From positions 3,703 through 67,702 of the forward strand of contig CAMVBK010000013.1 of assembly GCA_947165685.1 (NCBI GenBank): DNA of 64,000 nt, given 5' to 3'. Both the position numbers and the translations under genes were made by a program. A model generated the notes under the pieces. That model saw only the letters and a program-made list of their open reading frames with translations, searched no databases and had not been told where the DNA came from. Source of the DNA: F23-D06 sp947165685 (GTDB lineage: Bacteria > Bacteroidota > Bacteroidia > Bacteroidales > WCHB1-69). This document shows positions 43,305-51,818 of the stretch, one piece after another; the first letter of the stretch is position 1; every line of letters starts with the position of its first letter.

Positions 43305-43522
43305 GCATTCACTGTCAATCTTCTGTGAAAAACTTTACGATTTTTATACAAGTTTCTCAACTCTTCTTTGCGACATTCTATAGCAAGTTCAATAGCTTCT
43401 TTCATATTCTGCATTAACTCGTCAAGAGTCGCTCCCTGGCTCATGGCTTCGGGCATCTGTGAACACTGCCCACAATACCATCCTGTTTCCGGATTCTTTT
43501 CTATGATAATGCTATATTCCAT
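43301..43522 (-). CDS. hicB: HicB-type antitoxin
   Basis: This 73-aa protein shows the HicB partial RNase-H-like fold: YSIIIEKNPETGWYCGQCSQ, then MPEAMSQGATLDELMQNMKE. No C-terminal DNA-binding helix-turn-helix or ribbon domain is visible, so it belongs to the short HicB form and may not autoregulate by itself. The gene precedes hicA, the order seen in many Bacteroidota. It starts 30 bases after the upstream dehydrogenase stop, with no clear TAnnTTTG box of its own. Confidence 0.87.
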   Translation of the reverse strand: MEYSIIIEKNPETGWYCGQCSQMPEAMSQGATLDELMQNMKEAIELAIECRKEELRNLYKNRKVFHRRLTVNA

Positions 43523-43552
43523 ATATTTATATTTTGGCTAAAAATCAGATTT

Positions 43553-44821
<1,269 letters not shown>

Positions 44822-44890
44822 ATTGTTAAAAAAAATGCGGATAGAAATAATTGCGAAATAAACAAAAACAGCGAAAATGTGCGAAAAATA

Positions 44891-45162
44891 TCAAATGGCA
44901 GCACTGTTCAAGATACGAATAGGGTTCACATATTCTTGATTAAAGTTGACAAGGAGTCCCAACTTATAACCCGTAATGCCAAGATAGTTTCTCACCTGTG
45001 CTTTATGTGCATTTGTAAGTTCTGAAATTTCAATTCTTTTTCAAAAGCTTCTTGATAGACCTTTTCTAACAGGCCAATCCCAAGCCGCTTATGTACCTCA
45101 AATATGGCTCCGTTGATTTTATAGGATTCATTAGGAAATACGATATTGTTCATTGTTCTCAT
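44891..45162 (-). pseudogene. GxxExxY protein pseudogene with internal deletion
   Basis: The N-terminal part (from ATG 45162 or 45153) reads NNIVFPNESYKINGAIFEVH and contains the defining motif GLLEKVY, up to about 45030. The family's middle segment, about 50 residues in intact members, is missing. The C-terminal part follows in another frame (ELTNAHKAQVRNYLG, YKLGLLVNFNQEYV) and ends at TGA 44891. One deletion that also shifts the frame explains the structure. It occupies the only sizeable gap (44822-45245) in this part of the polysaccharide locus. Confidence 0.75.
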
Positions 45163-45245
45163 GATTTTATGTTTACTTGGTTTATTATTATTGTTTAGCT
45201 GATTATATTTTCGTGCTTTTTCGTCTTTTTCGCACATTTTCGCAA

Positions 45246-46223
45246 TCAAATAAGATTTTCGCGGTACCAGTCGATGGTCTCGGCGATGCCGCGGGCGAAG
45301 TCGTACTCCGGGTCGTAGCCGAGAAGGCGTCGCGCCTTGCTGATGTCGGCGTTGGAGTGCTTGATGTCGCCGGGGCGCTCGGGGCCGAACGCCGGCTCGA
45401 TATCCTTTCCGAGGGCATTTGTCAACATATAGTAGATGTCGATGAGGTACTCGCGCCCTCCGTAGGCGATGTTGAAGGCCTCGCCGGATGCCTCGTCGGG
45501 GGCGAGACAAGCTTTGAGGTTGGCCTCCACCACATTCTCCACGAAAGTGAAGTCGCGGCTCTGCCGTCCGTCGCCATGGATGACCGGCCGCTCGCCGTGC
45601 AGCAGCATCCGGATGAACTTCGGGATCACCGCCGCATAGGCGCCTTCCGGATCCTGCCGCCGCCCGAACACGTTGAAGTAGCGCAGTCCGATGGTCTTCA
45701 GTCCGTAATGTTTCGTGTACTGCTTCGCCCACTCCTCATCGCAGCGTTTGGTCACAGCATACGGGCTCAGCAGGTTGCCCTCCGCGCCTTCCGTCTTGGG
45801 CAGGTGCGCCCCGTCGCCGTACACGGAGCTCGACGAGGCGTACACGAAGGTCTTCACCCCGCATTGACGCGCCGCCTCCAGCATGTTAAGCGTTCCCTGG
45901 ATGTTGTTCAGGCTGTAGAAAAGGGGCATCTCGATGCTGCGCGGCACGCTGCCCCACGCCGCCTCGTGCATCACATAGTCCACGCCGTCGCAGGCCCGCA
46001 GACAGGTGTCCAAGTCCTTCACGTCGCCCCGCACGAACTCGTAGCGGGGGTTGCCGAGGAAAAGGTCCACGTTGGCCTGCTTTCCGGTGCTCAGGTCGTC
46101 GAGACAGCGCACTTTGCAGCCCATGTTCAGGACGGCCTCGCAAAGGTTGGAGCCGATGAAGCCGGCACCGCCCGTGACCAGGAAAAGCGTCTCTTTGGGA
46201 AAATGCAAGTGTTTGTATGGCAT
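45246..46223 (-). CDS. UDP-N-acetylhexosamine 4-epimerase (WbpP/TviC-like)
   Basis: This extended short-chain dehydrogenase of 325 aa has TGGAGFIGSNL (about 18-28), the Ser of YASSSSVYGD (about 126-135), the catalytic YxxxK in SPYAVTKRCDEE (about 153), and GLRYFNVFGRRQDPEGAYAAV, a stretch typical of UDP-GlcNAc/GalNAc (or GlcNAcA/GalNAcA) 4-epimerases. WbpP and TviC are the closest functional models. Paired with the dehydrogenase at 43.5-44.8 kb, it should interconvert gluco and galacto forms of the N-acetylated sugar. It ends 84 bases before the GxxExxY pseudogene. Confidence 0.9.
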   Translation of the reverse strand: MPYKHLHFPKETLFLVTGGAGFIGSNLCEAVLNMGCKVRCLDDLSTGKQANVDLFLGNPRYEFVRGDVKDLDTCLRACDGVDYVMHEAAWGSVPRSIEMPLFYSLNNIQGTLNMLEAARQCGVKTFVYASSSSVYGDGAHLPKTEGAEGNLLSPYAVTKRCDEEWAKQYTKHYGLKTIGLRYFNVFGRRQDPEGAYAAVIPKFIRMLLHGERPVIHGDGRQSRDFTFVENVVEANLKACLAPDEASGEAFNIAYGGREYLIDIYYMLTNALGKDIEPAFGPERPGDIKHSNADISKARRLLGYDPEYDFARGIAETIDWYRENLI

Positions 46224-46305
46224 TGGGTTGTTGGGTTATTGGGTTAGAAGTTTAGAGAGTTTAGAGAGTTTAGAGAGTTTAGGAAGTTTAGGAAGTTTAG
46301 GGGTG
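46224..46305. repeat. GTTTAGAGA/GTTTAGGAA tandem array
   Basis: A GGGTTATT start is followed by about seven units of TTTAGAGAG or TTTAGGAAG, placed directly before the epimerase start codon on the - strand. The remaining ~110 bases to the rmlA stop codon show nothing I can name. Confidence 0.85.
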
Positions 46306-46414
46306 GGTACGGTTTGATGATTTCATGTCTGTACGGTCGGTTTTTCCTGTCCGTCACGCGCAGGAGATAGACGGGATGTTTCCGATTTGTATGGACGATG
46401 ATTTATCGCGTCCG

Positions 46415-47290
46415 CTATTCATCGAGCATCCGCAGCAGGTACTGGCCGTACTGGTTCTTGAGCATCGGCTGGGCGATCTGGCGCAAGCGGTCGGCGTCGA
46501 TCCAGCCGTTGCGGTAGGCGATGCCCTCTAAGCAGGCGATTTTCAGTCCCGTGCGCTTCTCGATGACCTCCACGAAGGTGCTGGCCTCGCTCAGGGAGTC
46601 GTGCGTGCCGGTGTCAAGCCACGCGAAGCCGCGCCCGAGCGTCTGCACCTTCAGCTCGCCGTCTTCGAGGAAACGCTGGTTCACCGTGGTGATCTCCAGC
46701 TCGCCGCGCGCCGACGGCTTGATGGTCTTGGCCACATCCACCACCTTGTTGGGGTAGAAGTAGAGCCCCACCACGGCGTAGTTGCTCTTCGGTTCCCTGG
46801 GTTTCTCCTCGATGCTGACGCAGTTGCCGTCGCGGTCGAACTCCGCCACGCCGTAGCGTTCCGGGTCGGCCACCCAATAGCCGAAGACCGTGGCCTTGCG
46901 GTCCTCCTCGGCGGTGCGCACAGCTTCCTTCAGCATCCGGGTGAAGCCGTTGCCGTAGAAGATGTTGTCGCCCAGCACCAGGCAGGCGGTGTCGTCGCCG
47001 ATAAACTGTTCGCCGATGATGAAGGCCTGCGCCAGTCCGTCAGGCGAGGGTTGCTCGGCATACTCGAAGCGCACGCCGTAGTCGGAGCCGTCGCCCAACA
47101 GCCGCCGGAAGCCCGGCAGGTCGTAGGGGGTGGAGATGATCAGGATGTCGCGGATCCCGGCCAACATCAGCACGGAGATCGGGTAATAGACCATCGGTTT
47201 GTCATAGATGGGCAGCAGCTGCTTGCTCACGCCCTTGGTGATTGGATACAATCGGGTGCCGGATCCTCCGGCGAGTACGATGCCTTTCAT
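46415..47290 (-). CDS. rmlA: Glucose-1-phosphate thymidylyltransferase
   Basis: This 291-aa nucleotidyltransferase makes dTDP-glucose from glucose-1-phosphate and dTTP. The N-terminal signature LAGGSGTRLYPITKGVSKQL is complete, followed by YDKPMVYYPISVLMLAGI and the metal site VLGDNIFYG. The C-terminal region (WLDTGTHDSLSEAS) is normal. rmlB, rmlC and rmlD are not in this window, so downstream conversion to dTDP-rhamnose or another sugar would need genes elsewhere. Confidence 0.94.
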   Translation of the reverse strand: MKGIVLAGGSGTRLYPITKGVSKQLLPIYDKPMVYYPISVLMLAGIRDILIISTPYDLPGFRRLLGDGSDYGVRFEYAEQPSPDGLAQAFIIGEQFIGDDTACLVLGDNIFYGNGFTRMLKEAVRTAEEDRKATVFGYWVADPERYGVAEFDRDGNCVSIEEKPREPKSNYAVVGLYFYPNKVVDVAKTIKPSARGELEITTVNQRFLEDGELKVQTLGRGFAWLDTGTHDSLSEASTFVEVIEKRTGLKIACLEGIAYRNGWIDADRLRQIAQPMLKNQYGQYLLRMLDE

Positions 47291-47340
47291 TTTTTGGGGG
47301 ATTGGGTTAATAGGTTAGTCGGTTAATCGGTTATACGGTT
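47290..47340. repeat. GGTTAATCGGTTAGTC-type array
   Basis: Five units of GGTTA followed by 3-4 variable bases (GGGTTAATA, GGTTAGTC, GGTTAATC, GGTTATAC, GGTTACAG) immediately upstream of rmlA. Confidence 0.7.
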
Positions 47341-47414
47341 ACAGAGTTGCTTTGTTAACAATGGAATGTTGGGAAATTTGTCGGTTCATATAGACAGGTG
47401 AAGACAATAAAATT

Positions 47415-47422
47415 TATTTTTG
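47415..47422 (+). promoter_or_regulatory. Predicted promoter of the four-helix-bundle gene
   Basis: TATTTTTG matches TAnnTTTG, 50 bases before the ATG at 47473, in an AT-rich stretch unlike its surroundings. Confidence 0.5.
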
Positions 47423-47472
47423 CATTGATACTTTTTGTAAAACAATTTATTATTAAAAAAAATTATTAAAAC

Positions 47473-47877
47473 ATGAACAAAACGAATTTTTCCTTTGAAT
47501 CCTTAGACGTTTGGCAAAAATCAAGAGGACTCGTCAGCGATGTCTATCGGTTAATGCGCTTATTTCCTTCGTATGAACAGTATGCGTTATGCAACCAGAT
47601 TCGGCGCTCGGTTTTGTCTGTGCCTTCCAATATTGCAGAAGGAAGCGGAAGAGATTCCCTAAAAGAGAAAATCCATTTCATCGAAATAGCATTCGGCTCG
47701 TTAATGGAAGTTTATTGTCAATTACTAATCGCAGCTGACTTGGGCTATATCCTACCTGAGGACTTCTCCACTCTATCCGCCGAAATTGTGTCCATCGCGA
47801 AAATGCTTACAAGACTCCGTTCTTCCTTCAAAAAAAAACTTTCACCGCCACTCACCTCTAACCCATTAACCCATTAA
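47473..47877 (+). CDS. Four-helix bundle protein (23S rRNA intervening-sequence family)
   Basis: This 134-aa protein shows the family's marks: FESLDVWQKSRGLVSDVYRL, then QIRRSVLSVPSNIAEGSGR and the fourth-helix LTRLRSSFKK. Relatives occur free-standing or inside 23S rRNA intervening sequences; the function is unknown. It runs opposite to every gene of the polysaccharide locus, has its own promoter, and its final codons (SNPLTH) are encoded by the CCCATTAA tandem repeat that follows. This looks like a later insertion between rmlA and ugd. Confidence 0.85.
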   Translation: MNKTNFSFESLDVWQKSRGLVSDVYRLMRLFPSYEQYALCNQIRRSVLSVPSNIAEGSGRDSLKEKIHFIEIAFGSLMEVYCQLLIAADLGYILPEDFSTLSAEIVSIAKMLTRLRSSFKKKLSPPLTSNPLTH

Positions 47878-47908
47878 CCCATTAACCCATTAACCCATTA
47901 ACCCACCA
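47848..47908. repeat. TTAACCCA tandem repeat
   Basis: Six tandem copies of CCCATTAA (47862-47905), with one leading variant. They provide the 3' codons of the four-helix-bundle gene and reach the stop codon of ugd on the other strand. Confidence 0.9.
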
Positions 47909-47909
47909 A

Positions 47910-49163
47910 TCAATCCCTCCGAAAAATATCCCTCGTATAAACCTTCTCCGACACGTCGTCGAGACAGGCGTCGTAGCGGTTGGCGATGATGGCCTGCGAC
48001 TGCTGCTTGAACTTATCCAAATCGTTGACTACCAGGCTTCCGAAGAAGGTGCTGCCGTCTTTCAGCGTGGGCTCGTAGATGATGACGCGCGCGCCCTTGG
48101 CCTTCACCCGTTTCATCACGCCCTGAATGCTGCTCTGCCGGAAATTGTCGCTGTTCGACTTCATCGTGAGGCGATAGACCCCTATCACACACTCCTTCTC
48201 GTCCTCCGCGCGGAAGTCGCCGCGGTTGTAGTAGTCGTAGTAGCCGGCCTTCTTGAGCACCTGGTCGGCGATAAAGTCCTTGCGGGTTCGGTTGCTCTCC
48301 ACAATGGCCGACATCATGTTCTGCGGCACATCGGCGTAGTTGGCCAGCAGCTGCTTGGTGTCCTTCGGCAGGCAGTAGCCGCCGTAGCCGAAGCTGGGGT
48401 TGTTGTAGTGCGTCCCGATGCGCGGGTCCAGGCAGACACCGTCAATGATATCCTGGGTGCTGAGCCCTTTCATCTCCGCATAGGTGTCCAACTCGTTGAA
48501 GTAGGAGACCCGAAGCGCGAGGTAGGTGTTGGCGAAGAGTTTCACGGCCTCGGCCTCGGTGCTGCCCATGAACAGGACAGGCACGTCCTCTTTTATCGCC
48601 CCCTCCTTGATGAGCGCGGCGAACACGTGCGCCCGTTCCTCCAAGTGCGCGTCCGACTTGTCGTAGCCGACGATGATGCGCGACGGGTAGAGATTGTCGT
48701 AGAGGGCTTTGCTCTCGCGCAGGAACTCCGGGGCGAAAATGATGTTGGGCTGCGTGCCGTCGGGCTTGGCGAACTTTTGCCGCACCGAGGCGGTGTAGCC
48801 CACCGGGATGGTGCTCTTGATGACCATTGTGGCCGACGAGTTGACCCGCAGCACCTTGCCAATCACGTCCTCCACGGCGGAGGTGTCGAAAAAGTTCTTG
48901 GTGCTGTCGTAGTTCGTCGGGGCGGCGATGACCACAAACTCAGCGTCGGCATAGCCCGCCTCCCAGTCGGTGGTGGCCCGGAGCCGCAACGGTTTGTGCG
49001 CCAGGTAATCCTCGATGTAGTCGTCCTGTATGGGCGACTTCCGGTCGTTCACCATCTCCACGCGCTCGGGCACGATATCGACGGCGGTGACGTTATGATG
49101 CTGCGCCAGCAAGGTGGCGATAGAGAGGCCGACATAGCCGGTCCCCGCAACGGTGATGTTCAT
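47910..49163 (-). CDS. ugd: UDP-glucose 6-dehydrogenase
   Basis: This 417-aa enzyme oxidises UDP-glucose to UDP-glucuronate with two NAD+. It shows the Rossmann motif VAGTGYVGLSIATLL (about 4-18), FAPEFLRESKALYDNLYPSR (about 144-163), and the catalytic Cys in SFGYGGYCLPKDTKQL (about 262-277). The C-terminal domain contains GVYRLTMKSNSDNFR. It differs from the second dehydrogenase of this locus in motif style, so the polysaccharide probably contains two kinds of uronic acid. It is the first biosynthetic gene after the antiterminator. Confidence 0.94.
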   Translation of the reverse strand: MNITVAGTGYVGLSIATLLAQHHNVTAVDIVPERVEMVNDRKSPIQDDYIEDYLAHKPLRLRATTDWEAGYADAEFVVIAAPTNYDSTKNFFDTSAVEDVIGKVLRVNSSATMVIKSTIPVGYTASVRQKFAKPDGTQPNIIFAPEFLRESKALYDNLYPSRIIVGYDKSDAHLEERAHVFAALIKEGAIKEDVPVLFMGSTEAEAVKLFANTYLALRVSYFNELDTYAEMKGLSTQDIIDGVCLDPRIGTHYNNPSFGYGGYCLPKDTKQLLANYADVPQNMMSAIVESNRTRKDFIADQVLKKAGYYDYYNRGDFRAEDEKECVIGVYRLTMKSNSDNFRQSSIQGVMKRVKAKGARVIIYEPTLKDGSTFFGSLVVNDLDKFKQQSQAIIANRYDACLDDVSEKVYTRDIFRRD

Positions 49164-49164
49164 G

Positions 49165-49288
49165 ATTGGTTTAGGGGGTTAAGTGGTTTAGGGGGGTTAG
49201 GAGGTTTAGGAGGTTTAGGAAGTTTAGGAGGTTTAGGAAGTTTAGGAAGTTTAGGGGGGTTAGGGGGTTTAGGGGGTTTAGAAGATTA
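49165..49288. repeat. GGTTTAGGA/GGGTTTAG telomere-like array
   Basis: The longest array in the window, with about thirteen units of GGTTTAGGA, AGTTTAGGA or GGGTTTAGG type over 120 bases, filling the gap between ugd and the antiterminator gene. Runs of G on the + strand could form G-quadruplexes; the transcript of the locus carries the C-rich strand. Confidence 0.9.
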
Positions 49289-49303
49289 TGATTTTGAGAC
49301 ACT

Positions 49304-49840
49304 TCATAGTTTTTCCAGGAAGGCGGAGGGGATGTAGGAGGTAGCGACTAAGGCGAGGCCTTCTACGGCGACCAGCAGGCGGCGATTGCCTTTGATGCGC
49401 TTGATGTAACCTGAACAGCCTTTGTAGGGGCCGTCGAGGACCTTCACTTTCTGTCCTTCCCGGTAGTTGACGGTCCCGACATCGAGATATTGCAGGCGTT
49501 CGTCCGCTGAAGAGGAGACCAGGATGAAGACGCGCATCTCCTCTTCGTCGATAGCTGACGGGACACGCACGCCACCCGCGACATGGCTGTAGAGCATGAC
49601 CTTGCCGGAGAGCCGTTTCTGCCAGTCGAGCACCATGCTCTCCGCGCCGTGCACGAAAAGCAGCGACGAAATGGCGGGGCGAATCACCTTCCGCACTTTG
49701 TCGCCGACCAGCTTGTCCTCCTGCACGGTCGGGAAATAGGTTTCCACCCCTTCCTCGCGCATCGCGCGGTCCACTTCAAACACCTTGTTGAAGAAGACCT
49801 TGTAAGCGTACCATCGAAAAGCATTCTCTGTCTCTCTCAT
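49304..49840 (-). CDS. UpxY-family transcription antiterminator (NusG-like)
   Basis: This 178-aa protein has a NusG N-terminal domain (FRWYAYKVFFNKVFEVDRAM) and a C-terminal KOW domain (EGQKVKVLDGPYKGCSGYI). In Bacteroides, UpxY proteins are encoded first in each capsular locus and let RNA polymerase pass early termination or pause sites of their own operon. Its place as first gene of the polysaccharide locus fits exactly. No UpxZ-like gene follows it. A leader of about 200 nt, with a hairpin, separates promoter and start codon. Confidence 0.9.
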   Translation of the reverse strand: MRETENAFRWYAYKVFFNKVFEVDRAMREEGVETYFPTVQEDKLVGDKVRKVIRPAISSLLFVHGAESMVLDWQKRLSGKVMLYSHVAGGVRVPSAIDEEEMRVFILVSSSADERLQYLDVGTVNYREGQKVKVLDGPYKGCSGYIKRIKGNRRLLVAVEGLALVATSYIPSAFLEKL

Positions 49841-49923
49841 CTTTTCCGATCATTGTCATACGATAATTCATTTCCCGGCCATCAGCTCACCCTCTACCCT
49901 TCTCCGAGGCAAAAACCACTATT

Positions 49924-49949
49924 CCCCTCACGGTGCAACGTGAAAGGGG
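49924..49949 (-). promoter_or_regulatory. Leader hairpin upstream of the antiterminator gene
   Basis: CCCC-TCACG and CGTGA-AA-GGGG pair around the loop GTGCAA in the untranslated leader of the polysaccharide operon. It is a plausible pause or antitermination element for the UpxY-like protein. The rest of 49841-50049 shows nothing else I can name. Confidence 0.4.
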
Positions 49950-50049
49950 TTATAGGGGATGGGTTGAGGATAACCATCTGAGACTCACACCTTTCTGAAT
50001 CCAAAAAGGCTAACGCGGTCTCCCCCTCGCATTCAAAGAAAACTGGCCG

Positions 50050-50057
50050 CAAATGTA
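50050..50057 (-). promoter_or_regulatory. Predicted promoter of the polysaccharide locus
   Basis: CAAATGTA reads TACATTTG on the - strand, matching TAnnTTTG, and leaves a leader of about 200 nt. No inverted repeats suggesting an invertible promoter were seen around it. Confidence 0.5.
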
Positions 50058-50160
50058 CACAAAATAAGGACATCACCCGCAGTGCCAACTCGGAAAAATT
50101 CCATCGCGGGCCAAAGTGCCGCCACTTGTTCCATTAACATCCACGCGCACGAAAAAAGTG

Positions 50161-50168
50161 TACTTTTG
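50161..50168 (+). promoter_or_regulatory. Predicted promoter of the histidine kinase gene
   Basis: TACTTTTG matches TAnnTTTG, 19 bases before the ATG at 50188, divergent from the polysaccharide promoter. Confidence 0.5.
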
Positions 50169-50187
50169 CGACCTGTATATCCACGGT

Positions 50188-51738
50188 ATGAAAAAACGCA
50201 TCATCATCACCCTTTTCATCTTGGTCGGGTTGTCGGCCATTCCCTTGATTATCGGTATCTTCTACCTTTACACGGAGGCAGAGAAGGTGCAGCGCAGCAT
50301 CTTCGTGAACGAGGTGCTGACCGCCGGCAACGAGGTCATCGACCGCATCGACGCGCTCGTCAAAAACGACACGACGGCGCTGTTTGACACCGAAACGCAG
50401 AACATCAGCACGACCAATATCGACTCCATCGAGTTCGTCTCCATGCAGCAAAGTCGCAAATTCTTGATAGACAGCGTCAATGAGCAACCTATCGGCGTCA
50501 TCAAAACCACCATTTATTTCCAGGAGAACAATGGTCCCCTCATCGCCAACGACACGGAGTTCTTCACGGCGGCCTTCCGGCGGATTTTCCCGCTCTACAA
50601 CGAGCCGTGGGATCCGAAGAACTTCCAGAACGGGATTTCCGGCTCGTTCAACATCCGCGACAAGAACCTGATCCAGCTCGACAGCGCCACCGCCGACCTG
50701 CTCAACGCCGGGACTCTGCGGCTGATGATCACGGAGGCTCTGAAGAAGGAAAACATAGACTCCCGCTTCGACTTCGCGCTCTTCAACGCCTTCACCTCCC
50801 AATTCGTGGTGGAGCCGCAATACGCCCAGCCCGACCAGATTCTCAACAGCGAGTTCGTATTCCTATTGAAATACAACGAGAAAATCAGTTCCCCGCACTA
50901 TCTGATTATCCAGTTCCCCACCGTGCGCGGCATCGTCTTCAGACGCATGAGCAACATTCTCATCCTGATTGTGGTCTTCTTCGTCATCACTTTCGCCGTC
51001 GCCTTCGTCGCGCTCTACTCGCTTTACCGGCAGAAGAAAACAGCCGAAGTCACCGACGAGTTCATCAACAACGTCACCCACGAATTCAAGACCCCCATCG
51101 CCACCATCTCGCTGGCCTGCGAAGTGCTTGCCGACCCCACCATGCTGGAAGACAAAGACATACGCTCATCATACGTGGAAATCATCAACGACGAGAACAA
51201 CCGTCTAAAAGACATGGTGACTACGGTGTTAGAGACGGCGCAACTACGCAAAGGACAAATCAAGATGAACGTGGAACTAATTGACATGCACGAACTTATA
51301 CAAAAAATCACAGACAGCTTCGCCTTGTTGGTCAACTCCTCCAACGGGACACTCAAGGTGGCGCTGAACGCCGACCGGCATCAGCTCTTCGGCGACCGCA
51401 CACACTTGACCAACACCATCACCAACCTGATTGAAAACGCCATCAAATACTCCAATGGAAGCCCCGAAATCATCGTCTATACCCTCTCCGACGACAAGTA
51501 CTTCGTGGTGTCGGTGTCTGACAAAGGAATCGGCATTCCCCAGACCGCCATCAGCAAGATCTTCGACAATTTCTACCGCGTCCCGCACGGAAACATCCAC
51601 AATGTGAAGGGCTACGGTTTGGGACTGGGCTACGTGAAGAAGATCGTGAAGCTGCACAACGGCCGCATCGAGGTGCAGAGCGAGGAGGGCAAGGGGAGCA
51701 CGTTCACCATCTACCTGCCGCTGAAGTCAACGAAATAG
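50188..51738 (+). CDS. Membrane sensor histidine kinase
   Basis: This 516-aa kinase has an N-terminal membrane helix (about 5-27), a periplasmic sensor region (about 28-250), and a second membrane helix (about 258-280, ILILIVVFFVITFAVAFVAL). The transmitter follows: H-box THEFKTPIATIS, N-box NLIENAIKYSNG, G1 VSVSDKGIGIP, F/G2 FDNFYRVPHG and GYGLGLGYVKKIV. No HAMP is obvious and no response regulator lies nearby, so it is an orphan here. It sits back to back with the polysaccharide promoter, so a link to that locus is possible but unproven. The ATG at 50188 is chosen because it begins the membrane helix and follows the promoter. Confidence 0.93.
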   Translation: MKKRIIITLFILVGLSAIPLIIGIFYLYTEAEKVQRSIFVNEVLTAGNEVIDRIDALVKNDTTALFDTETQNISTTNIDSIEFVSMQQSRKFLIDSVNEQPIGVIKTTIYFQENNGPLIANDTEFFTAAFRRIFPLYNEPWDPKNFQNGISGSFNIRDKNLIQLDSATADLLNAGTLRLMITEALKKENIDSRFDFALFNAFTSQFVVEPQYAQPDQILNSEFVFLLKYNEKISSPHYLIIQFPTVRGIVFRRMSNILILIVVFFVITFAVAFVALYSLYRQKKTAEVTDEFINNVTHEFKTPIATISLACEVLADPTMLEDKDIRSSYVEIINDENNRLKDMVTTVLETAQLRKGQIKMNVELIDMHELIQKITDSFALLVNSSNGTLKVALNADRHQLFGDRTHLTNTITNLIENAIKYSNGSPEIIVYTLSDDKYFVVSVSDKGIGIPQTAISKIFDNFYRVPHGNIHNVKGYGLGLGYVKKIVKLHNGRIEVQSEEGKGSTFTIYLPLKSTK

Positions 51739-51760
51739 CGACTTTGAAAATCCAAAACAA

Positions 51761-51788
51761 AGGGCGGGGTGCTTTCACACTCCGCCCT
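51761..51788. terminator. Hairpin terminator between convergent kinase and ppdK
   Basis: An 11-bp stem AGGGCGGGGTG/CACTCCGCCCT (one G-T pair) with loop CTTTCA. On the - strand it is followed by a T-rich tract, so it best serves ppdK and may also stop kinase transcripts. Confidence 0.8.
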
Positions 51789-51818
51789 TACATTATATAT
51801 TATAATGTATCGACAGTC

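Noticed and set aside
49165..49288. Possible CRISPR array
   Set aside because: Units are about 9 bases with no spacers of constant size and no cas genes are present; it is a simple tandem array.
49841..50187. Invertible promoter for the capsule locus, as in Bacteroides fragilis
   Set aside because: No pair of inverted repeats flanking the promoter box and no recombinase gene nearby were seen.
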